DNA of 64,000 nt, from contig NZ_QCZE01000003.1 of the NCBI RefSeq assembly GCF_003075035.1, positions 62,001-126,000 on the forward strand, read 5' to 3'. Source of the stretch: Zobellella maritima. Lineage in GTDB: Bacteria; Pseudomonadota; Gammaproteobacteria; Enterobacterales; Aeromonadaceae. A model generated the notes under the pieces. It worked only from the letters and a program-made list of their open reading frames with translations. It had not been told where the DNA came from and searched no databases. Below, one piece after another: positions 40,248-50,775 of the stretch (its first letter is position 1; every line of letters begins with the position of its first letter). Both the position numbers and the translations under genes were made by a program.

Positions 40248-40454
40248 ATGGCGCAGTTAAGCCCCCATGGGGCAAGCTTGCTCACCGTGACGAAGTGTTC
40301 CAGCCCAACCGAGCATCCAGTGAATGTTCGCAGTGGGTTGCAACATCGCGTGTCATGTCCTCTCCGTAAGTCAGCGTGCTGGCCCTTCCATCGCCTTATC
40401 CATACCCAAAATAACTCGGCGCTTAACGCCTATTTCTTGATTACTTTTTATCCC

Positions 40455-40584
40455 AATACTCGGCGTGGGAATACAGACTCCTGTTATAGCCAAGTACTTG
40501 CACTTGGGCCAAAGGGCCGGGGCTGTTATTCATGATCCCGCCCCGCTCACCCGCTGTTTCAATACTCTGCATGAGAGTACAGAC
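40455..40584. repeat. Pair of 25-bp direct repeats
   Basis: Copies at 40455-40479 and 40560-40584 share CAATACTC, GC, TG, GA and TACAGAC at the same spacing, differing at four positions. Their core CTCGGCGTGGGAAT resembles one arm of the hairpins at 52985-53008 and 48425-48446, so they look like half-copies of that family. Confidence 0.65.
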
Positions 40585-40630
40585 AGATTCATGAAGAAGA
40601 GCCAGACTTACTGGCTTGCGGCTCCAAGCT

Positions 40631-41137
40631 TCAGTAATGCCTCAGCGTCATCTGCTCGCCCCGCTGGATCAGTTCAAACTGACGCAGGGCATTCATGCCC
40701 AGCAATATCTCGTCGTTATCACCGGGCATGATCACCGCGTGCAGATCGTACAGGGTGAAGGGGCCCAAAGACAGGGTTTTTACCCGGGTGCGATAACCGG
40801 TCACCGACCCCGCCGCCGTGCTCAGCCGCAACGGCTGGCCCACCACCAGCCCCAGCCGGGCCGCCACCGGCTGGGAGATGGCCACCTGGGTGGCCCCGGT
40901 ATCCAGCAGAAACACCACGGGTTCGCCATTGATGGCGCCACTGGCCAGGTAATGACCCTGGCGGTTCTGCTCCAGCACTATGGTCTGGGCATCCAGCATT
41001 TGAACCTGGCGGTTGGGGTTGTATTCCTGCTCCATCTTTTGCTGAAAAAACCAGGTCAGCAGCGCCAATCCCAGCCCCCACACCAGCAGCCACATGATGC
41101 GGCCCAGCCTGCGTGGCGTATCGCTATCCTTGCCCAT
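40631..41137 (-). CDS. Membrane-anchored clan AA aspartic protease-like protein
   Basis: A 168-residue protein with one N-terminal membrane helix (about residues 13-29) and a retropepsin-like domain. The active-site motif is FLLDTGATQVAIS (about residue 76), followed by the flap and the hydrophobic ILLGMNALRQF block seen in this family. The protease domain would face the periplasm and probably works as a dimer. Its substrate is unknown. It is divergent from ampD with 77 bp between the starts; the two could share regulation. Confidence 0.82.
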   Translation of the reverse strand: MGKDSDTPRRLGRIMWLLVWGLGLALLTWFFQQKMEQEYNPNRQVQMLDAQTIVLEQNRQGHYLASGAINGEPVVFLLDTGATQVAISQPVAARLGLVVGQPLRLSTAAGSVTGYRTRVKTLSLGPFTLYDLHAVIMPGDNDEILLGMNALRQFELIQRGEQMTLRHY

Positions 41138-41214
41138 GCTGCCTTCCCCGGGGCTTGCCCCTTTGACCTTATCGCTTTTAGTATACCCTCAAGCTCCTTC
41201 ACCCTGTGGTAAAT

Positions 41215-41757
41215 ATGTCCCTGAGCCTCTGTCCCGAGGGCTGGCTGACCCCCGCCCGCCACTGTCCTTCCCCCCATTGTGATCAACGCCCGGAGGGGGA
41301 AATCTCGCTGCTGGTGGTGCACAGCATCAGCCTGCCGCCGGGCCGCTTCGGCGGCCCCTATATCGATCAGCTGTTCCAGGGGAAACTGGACCCCGATGCC
41401 GATCCCTACTTTGCCGACATCCATCAATTGCGGGTATCGGCCCATTGCCTGATCCGCCGGGACGGCGAGCTGGTACAGTATGTGCCCTTCACCAAGCGGG
41501 CCTGGCATGCGGGCCTGTCCTGTTTCGAAGGGCGGGAGCGGTGCAATGATTTTTCCATCGGCATCGAACTGGAAGGCACCGACACCGATGCCTTCACCCC
41601 CGCCCAGTATCGGCAGCTGATCCAGGTCAGCCGGCTGCTGCTGAGCACCTATCCGGCCATCACCCGGGAGCGTATCGTCGGCCACAGCGATATTGCCCCG
41701 GGCCGCAAGACGGACCCGGGAACAGGATTCGACTGGGGGGTTATTGAACGACTCTAG
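41215..41757 (+). CDS. ampD: 1,6-anhydro-N-acetylmuramyl-L-alanine amidase AmpD
   Basis: A 180-residue cytoplasmic zinc amidase that cleaves the stem peptide from anhydro-muropeptides in cell-wall recycling. Family residues include the zinc histidines in VVHSISLPPG, RAWHAGLS and GHSDIAPGRKTDPG. ATG 41215 gives the usual length (E. coli 183); a GTG at 41206 is possible. Loss of AmpD in other bacteria raises ampC expression. The gene ampE, which usually follows, is absent; pilA comes next. Confidence 0.94.
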   Translation: MSLSLCPEGWLTPARHCPSPHCDQRPEGEISLLVVHSISLPPGRFGGPYIDQLFQGKLDPDADPYFADIHQLRVSAHCLIRRDGELVQYVPFTKRAWHAGLSCFEGRERCNDFSIGIELEGTDTDAFTPAQYRQLIQVSRLLLSTYPAITRERIVGHSDIAPGRKTDPGTGFDWGVIERL

Positions 41758-41996
41758 GGCCGTGAACCGAGGCGTGTACCATGGCTCCCATCAGGAACAG
41801 CTAACTAGTCCAGAACCTGGGAAACAACAAGGTTAAAAAATAGACAAATTTCACGGGCTTTACCGCCGATCGATCTCAAAATTTCTGTTGATTCATTGGG
41901 CAAAGCCGGCGGGAGTTGCTATAGATATTGAGCGGGCTTCAATTAACGCCCCCGAATATAACAAGACAGCCTCTTCTCAAAGCAAGGATGATGATT

Positions 41997-42434
41997 ATGA
42001 GCAAGATTCCAGTGAACGGCCGCCAGGGCGGCTTTACCCTGATAGAGCTGATGATAGTGGTGGCGATCGTGGCGATCCTGGCGGCGGTGGCCCTGCCGGC
42101 CTATCAGACCTATACCAAACGGGCAAAATTTAGTGAGGTAATAGCGGCAGCGGGCCCAGCTAAAACAGCTCTTGAAGTATGTGTACAGGGGTATTCCGGC
42201 TCATCACTTGCCACAGATTGCTTAGCTGCAGTTAGTGGCGCAGCGCCTTCAGCTTTTGGTGTTGTTGCATCAGTAACTGTTGCTAACACTGGCGTAATTA
42301 CAGCTACAGGCACATCCGATGTCGATGGAGAAACTTTTACGCTCACTCCTTCTCCTGCTCTCACTACGATTACAGCAGGATCCAGAGTTGACTGGACCCG
42401 TGGTGGCACATGTGTAAATGCTGTTCTCTGCTAA
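41997..42434 (+). CDS. pilA: Type IV major pilin (PilA family)
   Basis: A 145-residue prepilin. The leader [12 protein letters not shown] is cut before phenylalanine in [11 protein letters not shown], the class IVa signature with Glu5, followed by a 25-residue hydrophobic helix. Cysteines near residues 57, 67 and at the C-terminal end (TCVNAVLC) can form the usual D-loop disulfide. I chose ATG 41997, eight bases after AAGGA; ATGs at 41988 and 41991 are in frame. From about base 42120 codon use shifts to A/T-ending codons, unlike the first 120 bases and unlike all neighbours, suggesting a recombined globular domain. Confidence 0.93.
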   Translation: MSKIPVNGRQGGFTLIELMIVVAIVAILAAVALPAYQTYTKRAKFSEVIAAAGPAKTALEVCVQGYSGSSLATDCLAAVSGAAPSAFGVVASVTVANTGVITATGTSDVDGETFTLTPSPALTTITAGSRVDWTRGGTCVNAVLC

Positions 42435-42446
42435 CTTAATGACTCT

Positions 42447-44162
42447 ATGACCCAAGCCATTAACCAGGAAAGAAGCGGCCTGGCCAGAAGCCTGGCCGCT
42501 TCTTCGCTGTTGTTGCCCGAACAGCTGGAACAGGCGCTGGCCCTGGCCCGCCAGGAAGGCAAGCCGCTGAGCACCGTGCTGGTGGAGCACAGTATGCTGA
42601 CCAGCCCGGAACTGGCCCGCTTCTGCGAGCAGGAATACGGCCTGACGCTGATTGATCTTGACGACTTTCAGTCCGATCAACTGCCGCCCCAGTACCTGAA
42701 CCTGGACTTGATCGAGCGCCACCATGCACTGCCCGTCTACCTGCAGGGGCGGGTGCTGTACCTGGCCATGCCCGATCCCACCAATGTGGCGGCGCTGGAA
42801 GATTTCAGCTTCCGTTTCAACCTGGTCACCGACGTGCTGCTGGTGGAAGAGCACAAGCTCTCCCAGATGATTCTGAAGCTGCAGCAGGGCGGCGGCTCGG
42901 CCATGCTGGATCTCGACCATATCGATGACGCGGATATAGAACAGCTGGAGCTGGGCCAGGACAAGCCGGAGCCCGACGACGAATTCGGCCGGGGTGAAGA
43001 CGACGCCCCCATAGTACGCTATATCAACAAGATCATGCTGGATGCGGTACGCCGGGAAGCCTCGGATCTGCATTTCGAACCCTACGAGCACTTTTACCGC
43101 ATCCGCTTCCGCATCGACGGCCTGCTGCACGAGGTGGCCTCGCCGCCCGCCAACCTGGCCGGCCGCTTCGCCGCCCGTCTCAAGGTCATGGCCCGGCTGG
43201 ATATCGCCGAGCGCCGCCTGCCCCAGGACGGCCGCATCAAGCTGAAACTGACCCGCAACCGCTCGGTGGATCTGCGGGTCAACACCCTGCCCACCCAATG
43301 GGGCGAGAAGATAGTGATCCGTATCCTCGACAGCTCGGGCGCCAAGCTGGACATAGATCAGCTGGGCTACGACGAGGCTCAGAAACAGCTGTACCTGGAC
43401 GCATTGCGCCGCCCTCAGGGCATGATACTGGTGACCGGTCCCACCGGTTCAGGCAAGACGGTGTCCCTCTATACGGGCCTGAGCATACTCAATACGGTCA
43501 CCGCCAACATCTCCACCGCCGAGGATCCCATCGAGATCAACCTGCCGGGCATCAACCAGGTTCAGATCAACACCAAGGCGGGCCTGACCTTTGCCCATGC
43601 CCTGCGCGCCTTCTTGCGTCAGGATCCGGACATCATCATGGTGGGCGAGATACGCGACCTGGAAACCGCCGAAATATCGGTGAAGGCGGCCCAGACCGGC
43701 CACCTGGTGCTGTCCACCCTGCACACCAATTCGGCCGCCGAAACCCTCACCCGGCTCAACAACATGGGCCTGCCCGCCTACAATATCGCCTCGTCCGTCA
43801 GCCTGATCATCGCCCAGCGGCTGGCGCGTAAGCTGTGCGGGCACTGCAAGGCCCCGGAGCAAGTCCCCGCCGAGCAGCTGCTGGTCCTGGGCTTCAGCCA
43901 GGCCCAGCTGGACAGGGGCGTGGCCCTGCACAAGGCGGTGGGCTGCGACCAGTGCACCGACGGTTACAAGGGGCGCATCGGCGTGTATGAGGTGATGCCG
44001 ATGAGCGAAACCCTGGCCAACCTGATCATGGAAGGCGCCAGCTCCCTGGCCCTGGCCAAGGCGGCGGAAACGGACGGCATGATGACGCTGCGCCGTTCGG
44101 CCCTGGAAAAGGCCAGGCTGGGGCTGATCAGCCTGGCGGAAGTCAACCGGATAACCGGATAA
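42447..44162 (+). CDS. pilB: Type IV pilus assembly ATPase PilB
   Basis: A 571-residue hexameric ATPase that drives pilin polymerisation. The N-terminal MshEN-type domain (about 1-150) precedes the GspE core with Walker [13 protein letters not shown] (about residue 330), Asp-box, Walker [15 protein letters not shown] and a His-box. A zinc motif CGHC...CDQC lies near 468-495. The start at 42447 has only weak ribosome-site support, 12 bp after pilA. It is followed by pilC, as in Aeromonas tapABCD. Confidence 0.94.
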   Translation: MTQAINQERSGLARSLAASSLLLPEQLEQALALARQEGKPLSTVLVEHSMLTSPELARFCEQEYGLTLIDLDDFQSDQLPPQYLNLDLIERHHALPVYLQGRVLYLAMPDPTNVAALEDFSFRFNLVTDVLLVEEHKLSQMILKLQQGGGSAMLDLDHIDDADIEQLELGQDKPEPDDEFGRGEDDAPIVRYINKIMLDAVRREASDLHFEPYEHFYRIRFRIDGLLHEVASPPANLAGRFAARLKVMARLDIAERRLPQDGRIKLKLTRNRSVDLRVNTLPTQWGEKIVIRILDSSGAKLDIDQLGYDEAQKQLYLDALRRPQGMILVTGPTGSGKTVSLYTGLSILNTVTANISTAEDPIEINLPGINQVQINTKAGLTFAHALRAFLRQDPDIIMVGEIRDLETAEISVKAAQTGHLVLSTLHTNSAAETLTRLNNMGLPAYNIASSVSLIIAQRLARKLCGHCKAPEQVPAEQLLVLGFSQAQLDRGVALHKAVGCDQCTDGYKGRIGVYEVMPMSETLANLIMEGASSLALAKAAETDGMMTLRRSALEKARLGLISLAEVNRITG

Positions 44163-44204
44163 CCGGTTATCCAGAAGCCTCTTCAAGCTCATAATAGGGA
44201 TATC

Positions 44205-45443
44205 ATGATGGCGGCTGCATACCAGGCAACGACCCACAAGCTCCATTCCTATAAATGGGAAGGAGTCAACCGCCGGGGGCAGAAGCTCTCCGGCTATATC
44301 CAGGCAGTCAACAACCAGGCGGTCAAACGGGAACTGCAACGCCAGGGGATCAAGTCGACCCGAATACGACGACGCAGCCAGGGTGGCCTGTTCCTGCCCC
44401 GCGACAAGGTCAAGCCGGTGGATATCGCCATCATCACCCGCCAGGTAGCCACCATGCTGAGTGCCGGCGTGCCCCTGGTACAGAGCCTGCAAATGATCGG
44501 CCACTCCTATGACAAAGCCAGTGTGCGCGATCTGGTCGGACGGCTCGCCGCCGATGTGGAGTCGGGCACCCCTGTCTCGGAGGCACTGAAAGAATACCCC
44601 CGCTTCTTCGATACGCTTTATTGCGACCTGGTGCGGTCCGGCGAGCAGACCGGCTCCCTGGATCTTATCTTCGACCGTATCGCCATCTACCGGGAAAAGG
44701 CAGAGGCCCTCAAGTCCAAGATAAAGAAGGCACTCTTCTATCCGGCCATGGTACTGCTGGTAGCCATCGTGGTTACCGCCATCCTGCTGCTGTTCGTGAT
44801 CCCCCAATTCGAGGAAATCTTCGCCGGCTTCGGCGCCCCCCTACCCGCCTTTACCCAGATGGTGATCGCCCTGTCTCGCTGGCTGCAGGCCTGGTGGATC
44901 TATCTGCTGGCGGCGCTCATGGTCGGCGTCTTCCTCTATGTACGGGCCTGGCGCCACTCCCAGAAGGTACGCGATGCCACGGATCGTTTTATCCTGCGCA
45001 TCCCTGTGGTGGGCAAGATACTGCACAAGGCGGCGGTCGCCCGCTTTGCCCGTACCCTGGCAACCACCTTCTCTACCGGTATCCCACTGGTCGAAGGCCT
45101 GCTATCCTCGGCCGGCGCCGCGGGCAATGTTGTCTATAGCCAGGCGGTACTGGGTATGCGCGACGAGGTAATCGCCGGCATCCAGATGAACCATGCCATG
45201 CGCGCCACCCAGCTATTCCCGGATATGGTGGTGCAGATGGTAATGATCGGCGAGGAATCCGGTGCCATCGACGATATGATGAACAAGGTGGCGACCATCT
45301 ATGAGCAGGAGGTCGATGACGCCGTTGACGGCCTGACCAGCCTGATCGAACCGCTGATCATGGTGGTTTTGGGTATACTGGTGGGCGGCATGGTAATCGC
45401 CATGTATCTGCCCATCTTCAATCTGGGCAGTGTGATCAAGTAA
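44205..45443 (+). CDS. pilC: Type IV pilus inner-membrane platform protein PilC
   Basis: A 412-residue polytopic protein with two T2SF domains (about 75-200 and 278-400). Three transmembrane segments are visible near 175-197, 228-246 and 380-404. The family motifs FITRQVATML-type (IITRQVATMLSAGVPL) and GEESGAIDDMM are intact. It forms the platform that PilB drives. The start follows AGGG at 44196-44199, 42 bp after pilB. Confidence 0.94.
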   Translation: MMAAAYQATTHKLHSYKWEGVNRRGQKLSGYIQAVNNQAVKRELQRQGIKSTRIRRRSQGGLFLPRDKVKPVDIAIITRQVATMLSAGVPLVQSLQMIGHSYDKASVRDLVGRLAADVESGTPVSEALKEYPRFFDTLYCDLVRSGEQTGSLDLIFDRIAIYREKAEALKSKIKKALFYPAMVLLVAIVVTAILLLFVIPQFEEIFAGFGAPLPAFTQMVIALSRWLQAWWIYLLAALMVGVFLYVRAWRHSQKVRDATDRFILRIPVVGKILHKAAVARFARTLATTFSTGIPLVEGLLSSAGAAGNVVYSQAVLGMRDEVIAGIQMNHAMRATQLFPDMVVQMVMIGEESGAIDDMMNKVATIYEQEVDDAVDGLTSLIEPLIMVVLGILVGGMVIAMYLPIFNLGSVIK

Positions 45444-45538
45444 GCTATCAGCAAAAATATACAAGATCACACCGGGCCGTCTGGTCCTGCCGCTCAGGAT
45501 CCATGGTTGACGGCTGAACATCCAATACAGGAAACACA

Positions 45539-46393
45539 ATGGTGCACATGCTAGACAATCCCGTCTTACTCTATTCGCTGGTGTCGCTGCTGGGGTTGCT
45601 GGTGGGCAGCTTTCTGAATGTGGTGATCCACCGGCTGCCGCTGATGTTGGAGCGCCAATGGCGGCGGGAATGTGCCGAGCTCGGTGGTGAAACGCCACAA
45701 GACGAGCCGGCCCTCAACCTGTGCCGGCCCCGCTCCCGCTGTCCCCATTGCCGGCACCAGCTGGGGGCGCTGGACAACATCCCGCTGCTGAGCTGGCTGT
45801 GGCTGCAGGGACGCTGCCGCTATTGTCGCGAGCCCATCTCCCGCCGTTATCCGCTGGTCGAGCTGGCCAGCGCCGGGCTTGCCGCGCTGGCCCTGTGGCG
45901 TTTCGGCGTCAGCCCGGCCCTGGCGGGTGCCCTGGTGCTGGGCTGGACCCTGCTGTGCCTGACGCTGATCGATCTGGATCACCTGCTACTGCCCGATCAC
46001 CTGACCCTTCCGCTGTTGTGGCTGGGGCTGCTGGTTAATCTCAACGGACTGTTCGTGCCTCTGGACGACGCCGTGCTCGGTGCCGTATTCGGCTACGGCG
46101 TACTCTGGAGCCTGTACTGGTTGTTTCTGCTTGCCACCGGCAAGGAAGGCATGGGCTACGGCGACTTCAAACTGCTGGCGGCGCTCGGCGCCTGGTTTGG
46201 CTGGCAATCCTTGTTGCCTATCCTGCTGCTGGCTTCCTTTACCGGCGCCCTGGCCGGCCTGGCACTGATGGCCAGTCGCAAGCTCGGCCAGGACAGGGTG
46301 CTGCCCTTCGGCCCGGCCCTGGCACTGGGTGGCGCCCTCTATCTATTATGGGGACCGGGAATGATGAAACTGTACTGGAGCCTGGCACTGTGA
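45539..46393 (+). CDS. pilD: Prepilin peptidase / N-methyltransferase PilD
   Basis: A 284-residue inner-membrane aspartic protease that removes prepilin leaders and methylates the new N-terminus. Zinc cysteines are at CPHC (68-71) and CRYC (93-96); catalytic aspartates are in LIDLDH (about 151) and [11 protein letters not shown] (about 203). Eight hydrophobic segments are present. The start follows AGGAA. The stop overlaps the coaE GTG start, so coaE is translationally coupled. It would also process type II secretion pseudopilins if present. Confidence 0.95.
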   Translation: MVHMLDNPVLLYSLVSLLGLLVGSFLNVVIHRLPLMLERQWRRECAELGGETPQDEPALNLCRPRSRCPHCRHQLGALDNIPLLSWLWLQGRCRYCREPISRRYPLVELASAGLAALALWRFGVSPALAGALVLGWTLLCLTLIDLDHLLLPDHLTLPLLWLGLLVNLNGLFVPLDDAVLGAVFGYGVLWSLYWLFLLATGKEGMGYGDFKLLAALGAWFGWQSLLPILLLASFTGALAGLALMASRKLGQDRVLPFGPALALGGALYLLWGPGMMKLYWSLAL

Positions 46394-47004
46394 GCTTTAT
46401 TGTAGGACTGACCGGCGGCATCGGCAGCGGCAAAAGCACGGTCGCCGACCTGTTCGCCGGCCTGGGAGTAGAGGTGGTGGATGCGGATCTGATCGCCCGC
46501 GACCTGGTCGCACCGGGGGAGCCGGCCCTGGCGGCCATCGCCGAGCACTTTGGCCATGACGTGCTGCACCGTGACGGCAGCCTCGACAGGCGCGCCCTGC
46601 GAGCGCGGGTATTTGAACATCCGGAACACAAGGACTGGCTGAATGCCCTGCTGCATCCGCTGATCCGAGAGCGTATGGTTGCGGCCTGCGCCGCCGCCCG
46701 CTCGCCCTATTGCCTGCTGGTGGTGCCCCTGCTGGTGGAAAACAACCTGACCGGACTGGTGCAGCGGGTACTGGTGGTAGACGTCGCTCCCGAACAACAG
46801 CTGACCCGCACCATGGCCCGGGACAACGCCGATGAAAGTCAGATCAAGGCCATCATGGCCGCCCAGGCCAGCCGAGAGCAACGCCTTACGGCAGCCGATG
46901 ACGTACTGGATAACAATGGCCCGGACAAAAACGCCCTGATCGCGGCGATCGAAGTCCTGCACCGGCAATATCTGGCCCTTAGCGCTCAACATGGACGTCC
47001 TTAG
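46390..47004 (+). CDS. coaE: Dephospho-CoA kinase
   Basis: A 204-residue enzyme catalysing the last step of coenzyme A synthesis. The P-loop is [12 protein letters not shown] at residues 6-17, followed by [12 protein letters not shown] and the acceptor region [14 protein letters not shown]. Translation starts at GTG 46390 within the pilD stop codon; a longer frame to 46348 would lie inside pilD. The pilD-coaE-zapD-yacG order is common in gammaproteobacteria. Confidence 0.95.
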   Translation: MSFIVGLTGGIGSGKSTVADLFAGLGVEVVDADLIARDLVAPGEPALAAIAEHFGHDVLHRDGSLDRRALRARVFEHPEHKDWLNALLHPLIRERMVAACAAARSPYCLLVVPLLVENNLTGLVQRVLVVDVAPEQQLTRTMARDNADESQIKAIMAAQASREQRLTAADDVLDNNGPDKNALIAAIEVLHRQYLALSAQHGRP

Positions 47005-47054
47005 CGGGTACACTCTTGGCACTGTTGTCGTAACAGCGTGTCGGCCGGAGTCTT

Positions 47055-47789
47055 ATGTCACCACTGCTTTATGAATTTCCGCTTAATGAAAAATGTCGTA
47101 GCTATCTGCGCCTCGATGATCTGTTTCAACAGCTTCAGGCGTGCCGTACACTGAATACGGCGGGTCAGGCGGTGGCACTATTCAAGGCCCAGCTGGACGT
47201 ACTTGAGCTGCTGGAGCGTTGTGATCTGCGCACCGAGCTGGCCAAGGATCTGGCCTCCCAGCAAGCCAGGCTCGACGCCTGGGCCCGGGTCCCCGGCGTC
47301 GATGCAGACGCCCTGGCGCAGCTGAGCGAGCAGCTGGCCAGACTGAGCCACGCCCTGCCCAGGACCCCACGTCTGGGGCAGTTTTTGCGGGAGGACAAGT
47401 TTCTGGCCGCCATTCGCAACCGCTTCGCCATTCCTGGCGGCCTGTGTGCCTTCGATGTGCCCCAGCTCCATTACTGGCTGAACCTGCCGGCCGAGCGACA
47501 GCAGCAGGATATCAACGGCTGGCTCAGCCATACCCAGCTGTTGCAGGATGGTCTGGCGCTGCTGCTAACCCTGTGGCGGGAAGCCAGTCAATTCCGTCCC
47601 CAGCGAGCTATGACCGGTTTCTACCAGGACAACGCAGAGCAAACCGAGATGATCCGCCTGCGCCTGCCGGCCGAGCTTGCCGTTTATCCCGTGGTCAGCG
47701 GCAACAAGTACCGTTTTACCATACGCTTTATGCCGGTCGACGAAATGGAGATCGGCAACCTGGATTTTGAATTGGCCAATATAAAATGA
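47055..47789 (+). CDS. zapD: Cell division protein ZapD
   Basis: A 244-residue cytoplasmic FtsZ-bundling protein (formerly YacF). It starts with [20 protein letters not shown], the strongly conserved family opening, and keeps [16 protein letters not shown] and the C-terminal [15 protein letters not shown]. The N-terminal helical domain and C-terminal beta domain have normal lengths. Its stop overlaps the yacG start by 4 bp. Confidence 0.94.
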   Translation: MSPLLYEFPLNEKCRSYLRLDDLFQQLQACRTLNTAGQAVALFKAQLDVLELLERCDLRTELAKDLASQQARLDAWARVPGVDADALAQLSEQLARLSHALPRTPRLGQFLREDKFLAAIRNRFAIPGGLCAFDVPQLHYWLNLPAERQQQDINGWLSHTQLLQDGLALLLTLWREASQFRPQRAMTGFYQDNAEQTEMIRLRLPAELAVYPVVSGNKYRFTIRFMPVDEMEIGNLDFELANIK

Positions 47790-47977
47790 ACAAACCCCTG
47801 ATTGTTTCCTGCCCGACCTGCCAAACCCCGGTGGTATGGAATGAGCAGAGCCCCTTCCGCCCCTTTTGCAGCAAGCGCTGCCAACTGATCGATCTGGGCG
47901 AGTGGGCCGACGAAGAAAAACGCATCCCCGGCGATCCCGCCTGGCTGCCCGAACAGGATGATGAAAATGAGTACTGA
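47786..47977 (+). CDS. yacG: DNA gyrase inhibitor YacG
   Basis: A 63-residue zinc protein. Cys9, Cys12, Cys28 and Cys32 form the four-cysteine site (CPTC and CSKRC), and the acidic tail follows. In E. coli YacG binds GyrB and blocks DNA binding. It is coupled to zapD by an ATGA overlap, and its 3' end overlaps mutT by 11 bp. Confidence 0.93.
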   Translation: MNKPLIVSCPTCQTPVVWNEQSPFRPFCSKRCQLIDLGEWADEEKRIPGDPAWLPEQDDENEY

Positions 47978-48374
47978 GACCCTCAAGAAGTCCGTACTGG
48001 TGGCGGTCGGGGTGGTCGAAAACAGGCTCGGCGAGATCTTTATCTGCCGGCGCGGCGCCAGCCAGCATCAGGCCCATAAATGGGAGTTCCCCGGCGGCAA
48101 GGTGGAAGCCGGTGAAACCGTGCCCCAGGCCCTGGCCCGGGAGCTGGCCGAGGAAATCGGCATAGCAGTGCAGGCCTGCCAGCCCTTTATGCGTATCGAG
48201 CACGACTACGGAGACAAGCGGGTGATACTCGACATCCGCAGGGTCACCGCCTTTGACGGCGAGCCGCACGGCCTGGAAGGCCAGCCCAGCCGCTGGGTAC
48301 CGCTGGACGAACTGCATAACTACGACTTCCCCGCCGCCAACAGCCCCATTGTGGAAAAGCTGCAACAAATGTAG
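47967..48374 (+). CDS. mutT: 8-oxo-dGTP diphosphatase MutT
   Basis: A 135-residue Nudix hydrolase that removes oxidised dGTP from the nucleotide pool. The Nudix box is [20 protein letters not shown] followed by EIGI (about residues 43-66). ATG 47967 was chosen because AGGA lies eight bases upstream; ATGs at 47958 and 47961 are in frame. In E. coli mutT follows secA; here it follows yacG, a common variant. It converges on parC with a hairpin and a terminator between. Confidence 0.93.
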   Translation: MSTETLKKSVLVAVGVVENRLGEIFICRRGASQHQAHKWEFPGGKVEAGETVPQALARELAEEIGIAVQACQPFMRIEHDYGDKRVILDIRRVTAFDGEPHGLEGQPSRWVPLDELHNYDFPAANSPIVEKLQQM

Positions 48375-48424
48375 CCGGAGGCCGGAAGAATGTATACAGG
48401 TGCCTGGCTTAAGCGAGCTATACA

Positions 48425-48446
48425 CTCCCACGCCTGAGCGTGGGAG
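48425..48446. repeat. CTCCCACGC hairpin, repeat family B
   Basis: CTCCCACGC-CTGA-GCGTGGGAG is a perfect 9-bp stem. It belongs with the hairpins at 39133-39167 and 52985-53008. It lies between mutT and parC, next to the true terminator. Confidence 0.7.
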
Positions 48447-48464
48447 CGAGAAACAACCTTCAAT

Positions 48465-48493
48465 AAAAACCGGGCTGCACAGGCCCGGTTTTT
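48465..48493. terminator. Bidirectional terminator between mutT and parC
   Basis: AAAAACCGGGC pairs with GCCCGGTTTTT over a 7-base loop, giving A- and T-runs inside the stem on both strands. It is 11 bp past the parC stop. Confidence 0.88.
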
Positions 48494-48503
48494 ACTTCCA
48501 GCT

Positions 48504-50762
48504 TCAAGCTTGAGTGGTTTCGATCTCCAGGCTGTCCACCCGTTGCAGGCCGCGGGGCAGCAGGGCGCCGCGGCGGCCGCGCTCGCCCTGGTAGTGGGCC
48601 AGATCGGCGGGCTTGAGGGTCAGCTTGCGCTTGCCGGCGTGCAGGGTCACGCTGGCCCCCTCGGACACCACCGCCAGCTGCTTGATGTAGTCTTCCCGGG
48701 CCTGCACCTTGACCCCGGTAATGCCGACCAGCTTGTTGCCCTTGCCCTTGGCCAGCATGGGCAGGTCCTTGAGCGGGAACAGCAGCATGCGGCCCTCGTT
48801 GGTCACCACCAGGCACAGCTCGCTGTCCACCTGTGACACCGGCACGGGTTTCAGTACCTCGCCGCCGGCGGGCAGGGTGAGCAGCGCCTTGCCGTTCTTG
48901 TTACGGCTGACCATGTCACCATAGCGGCAGACAAAGCCGTAACCGGCATCGGAGGCCAGCAGATAGAGCCGCTCTTCGTCGCCGGTGAGCACAAAGCGGG
49001 CCTGCTCCCCCGGGCTCAGGCTGCAACGGCCGGTGAGCGGCTCCCCCTGGCCCCGGGCCGAGGGCAGGCTGTGGGCATCCAGGCCATAGGCCCGGCCGCT
49101 GCTCGACAGGAACACTGCCATCTGGTTGCTGCGCCCGGAGGCGGCATCGAGGAAGCCGTCGCCGGCCTTGTAGCTGAGCCCGGTGCCGTCCACCTCATGG
49201 CCCTTGGCGGAGCGGATCCAGCCCTTCTCCGACAGCACTATGGTCACCGGTTCGCTCGGCACCAGCTCTTTTTCGCTCAGGGCCCTGGCTTCTTCCCGCT
49301 CCACCAGGGGCGAGCGTCTGTCATCGCCGTATTTGTCGGCGTCGGCCAGAATTTCCTTCTTGAGCAGGGTGCTGAGGCGGCGCTCGGAGCCCAGGATCTG
49401 GGCCAGCTTGTCGCGCTCGGCGGCCAGCTCGTCCTGCTCGCCGCGGATCTTCATTTCCTCGAGCTTGGCCAGGTGGCGCAGTTTCAGCTCAAGGATGGCC
49501 TCGGCCTGAATATCGGTGAGGCCGAAGCGCGCCATCAGCACCGACTTGGGCTCGTCCTCGGCTCGAATGATCTCGATCACCTCGTCGATATTGAGGAAGG
49601 CGATCAGCAATCCAGCAAGGATATGCAGCCGGGCCTCGACCTTGTCGAGCCGGTATTGCAGCCGGCTGCGCACCGTCTCACGGCGATATTGCAGCCATTC
49701 GCCGAGAATGACGTCCAGGCTCTTCACCTGAGGCCGGTTGTCCAGCCCCAGCATGTTGAGGTTGACCCTGTAGTTCTTCTCCAGATCCGTGCTGGCGAAC
49801 AGGTGCTGCATCAGCTGTTCCACGTCCACCCGGTTGGAGCGGGGAATGATCACCAGCCGGGTCGGGTTCTCGTGATCCGACTCGTCGCGCAAATCCGCCA
49901 CCATGGGCAGCTTCTTGGCCTGCATCTGGCCGGCGATCTGCTCAAGTATTTTGGCGCCGCTGGCCTGATGGGGCAGCGCGGTGATCACGATGTCGCCCTG
50001 CTCCATCCGGTAGACGGCGCGCATCTTGATGCTGCCCTTGCCGGTTTCGTAAATCTTCTGAATATCGGCTTTAGGGGTAATGATCTCGGCCTGGGTCGGG
50101 TAATCGGGCCCGGCCACATGGGCCATCAGCTCGGCCACGGTGGCCTTGGGATTGTCCAGCAGGTGCACGCAGGCGTTGGCCAGCTCCCGGGCGTTGTGGG
50201 GCGGAATGTCGGTGGCCATGCCCACCGCAATGCCGGTCACACCATTAAGCAGTATGTGCGGCAGCCGGGCCGGCAACATGCGCGGCTCCTTCATGGTGCC
50301 GTCGAAGTTGGGTATCCACTCCACCGTGCCCTGGCCCAGCTCACTCAGCAGCAGCTCGGAGAAGCGCGATAGCCGGGCCTCGGTATAGCGCATGGCGGCG
50401 AACGACTTGGGATCGTCCGGCGCGCCCCAGTTGCCCTGGCCGTCCACCAGGGGGTAGCGATAGGAAAAGGGCTGGGCCATCAGCACCATGGCCTCGTAAC
50501 AGGCGGAGTCGCCGTGGGGGTGGTATTTACCCAGCACGTCACCCACGGTACGGGCGGACTTCTTGTGCTTGGAGAGGGCCGACAGCCCCAGCTCGCTCAT
50601 GGCGTAAATAATACGGCGCTGTACCGGCTTGAGGCCGTCGCCGATATGCGGCAGGGCCCTGTCCATGATCACGTACATGGAGTAGTTCAGATAGGCCTGC
50701 TCGGTGAAGGTATGCAGCGGCAGGCGCTCCACCCCTTCCATGGTAAAGTCTTGATTGCTCAT
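48504..50762 (-). CDS. parC: DNA topoisomerase IV subunit A
   Basis: A 752-residue subunit, the same length as E. coli ParC, which breaks and rejoins DNA to decatenate chromosomes. The quinolone-resistance region reads [16 protein letters not shown] with Ser86 and Glu90 (Ser80 and Glu84 in E. coli), i.e. the susceptible form. The catalytic tyrosine is in [11 protein letters not shown]-terminal blades of the DNA-wrapping propeller follow residue 490. I chose [14 protein letters not shown] at 50762; a longer frame adds 25 residues that overlap parE. It starts 13 bp after parE. Confidence 0.97.
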   Translation of the reverse strand: MSNQDFTMEGVERLPLHTFTEQAYLNYSMYVIMDRALPHIGDGLKPVQRRIIYAMSELGLSALSKHKKSARTVGDVLGKYHPHGDSACYEAMVLMAQPFSYRYPLVDGQGNWGAPDDPKSFAAMRYTEARLSRFSELLLSELGQGTVEWIPNFDGTMKEPRMLPARLPHILLNGVTGIAVGMATDIPPHNARELANACVHLLDNPKATVAELMAHVAGPDYPTQAEIITPKADIQKIYETGKGSIKMRAVYRMEQGDIVITALPHQASGAKILEQIAGQMQAKKLPMVADLRDESDHENPTRLVIIPRSNRVDVEQLMQHLFASTDLEKNYRVNLNMLGLDNRPQVKSLDVILGEWLQYRRETVRSRLQYRLDKVEARLHILAGLLIAFLNIDEVIEIIRAEDEPKSVLMARFGLTDIQAEAILELKLRHLAKLEEMKIRGEQDELAAERDKLAQILGSERRLSTLLKKEILADADKYGDDRRSPLVEREEARALSEKELVPSEPVTIVLSEKGWIRSAKGHEVDGTGLSYKAGDGFLDAASGRSNQMAVFLSSSGRAYGLDAHSLPSARGQGEPLTGRCSLSPGEQARFVLTGDEERLYLLASDAGYGFVCRYGDMVSRNKNGKALLTLPAGGEVLKPVPVSQVDSELCLVVTNEGRMLLFPLKDLPMLAKGKGNKLVGITGVKVQAREDYIKQLAVVSEGASVTLHAGKRKLTLKPADLAHYQGERGRRGALLPRGLQRVDSLEIETTQA

Positions 50763-50775
50763 TATATTATTATCC

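Noticed and set aside
41890-41930. Sigma-54 promoter for pilA (GCCGGCGGGAGTTGCT)
   Set aside because: TTGC is present, but the GG of the -24 element is two bases out of register, so the spacing is wrong.
48504-50762. Quinolone-resistance substitutions in parC
   Set aside because: Ser86 and Glu90 (E. coli Ser80/Glu84) are the susceptible residues; nothing unusual.
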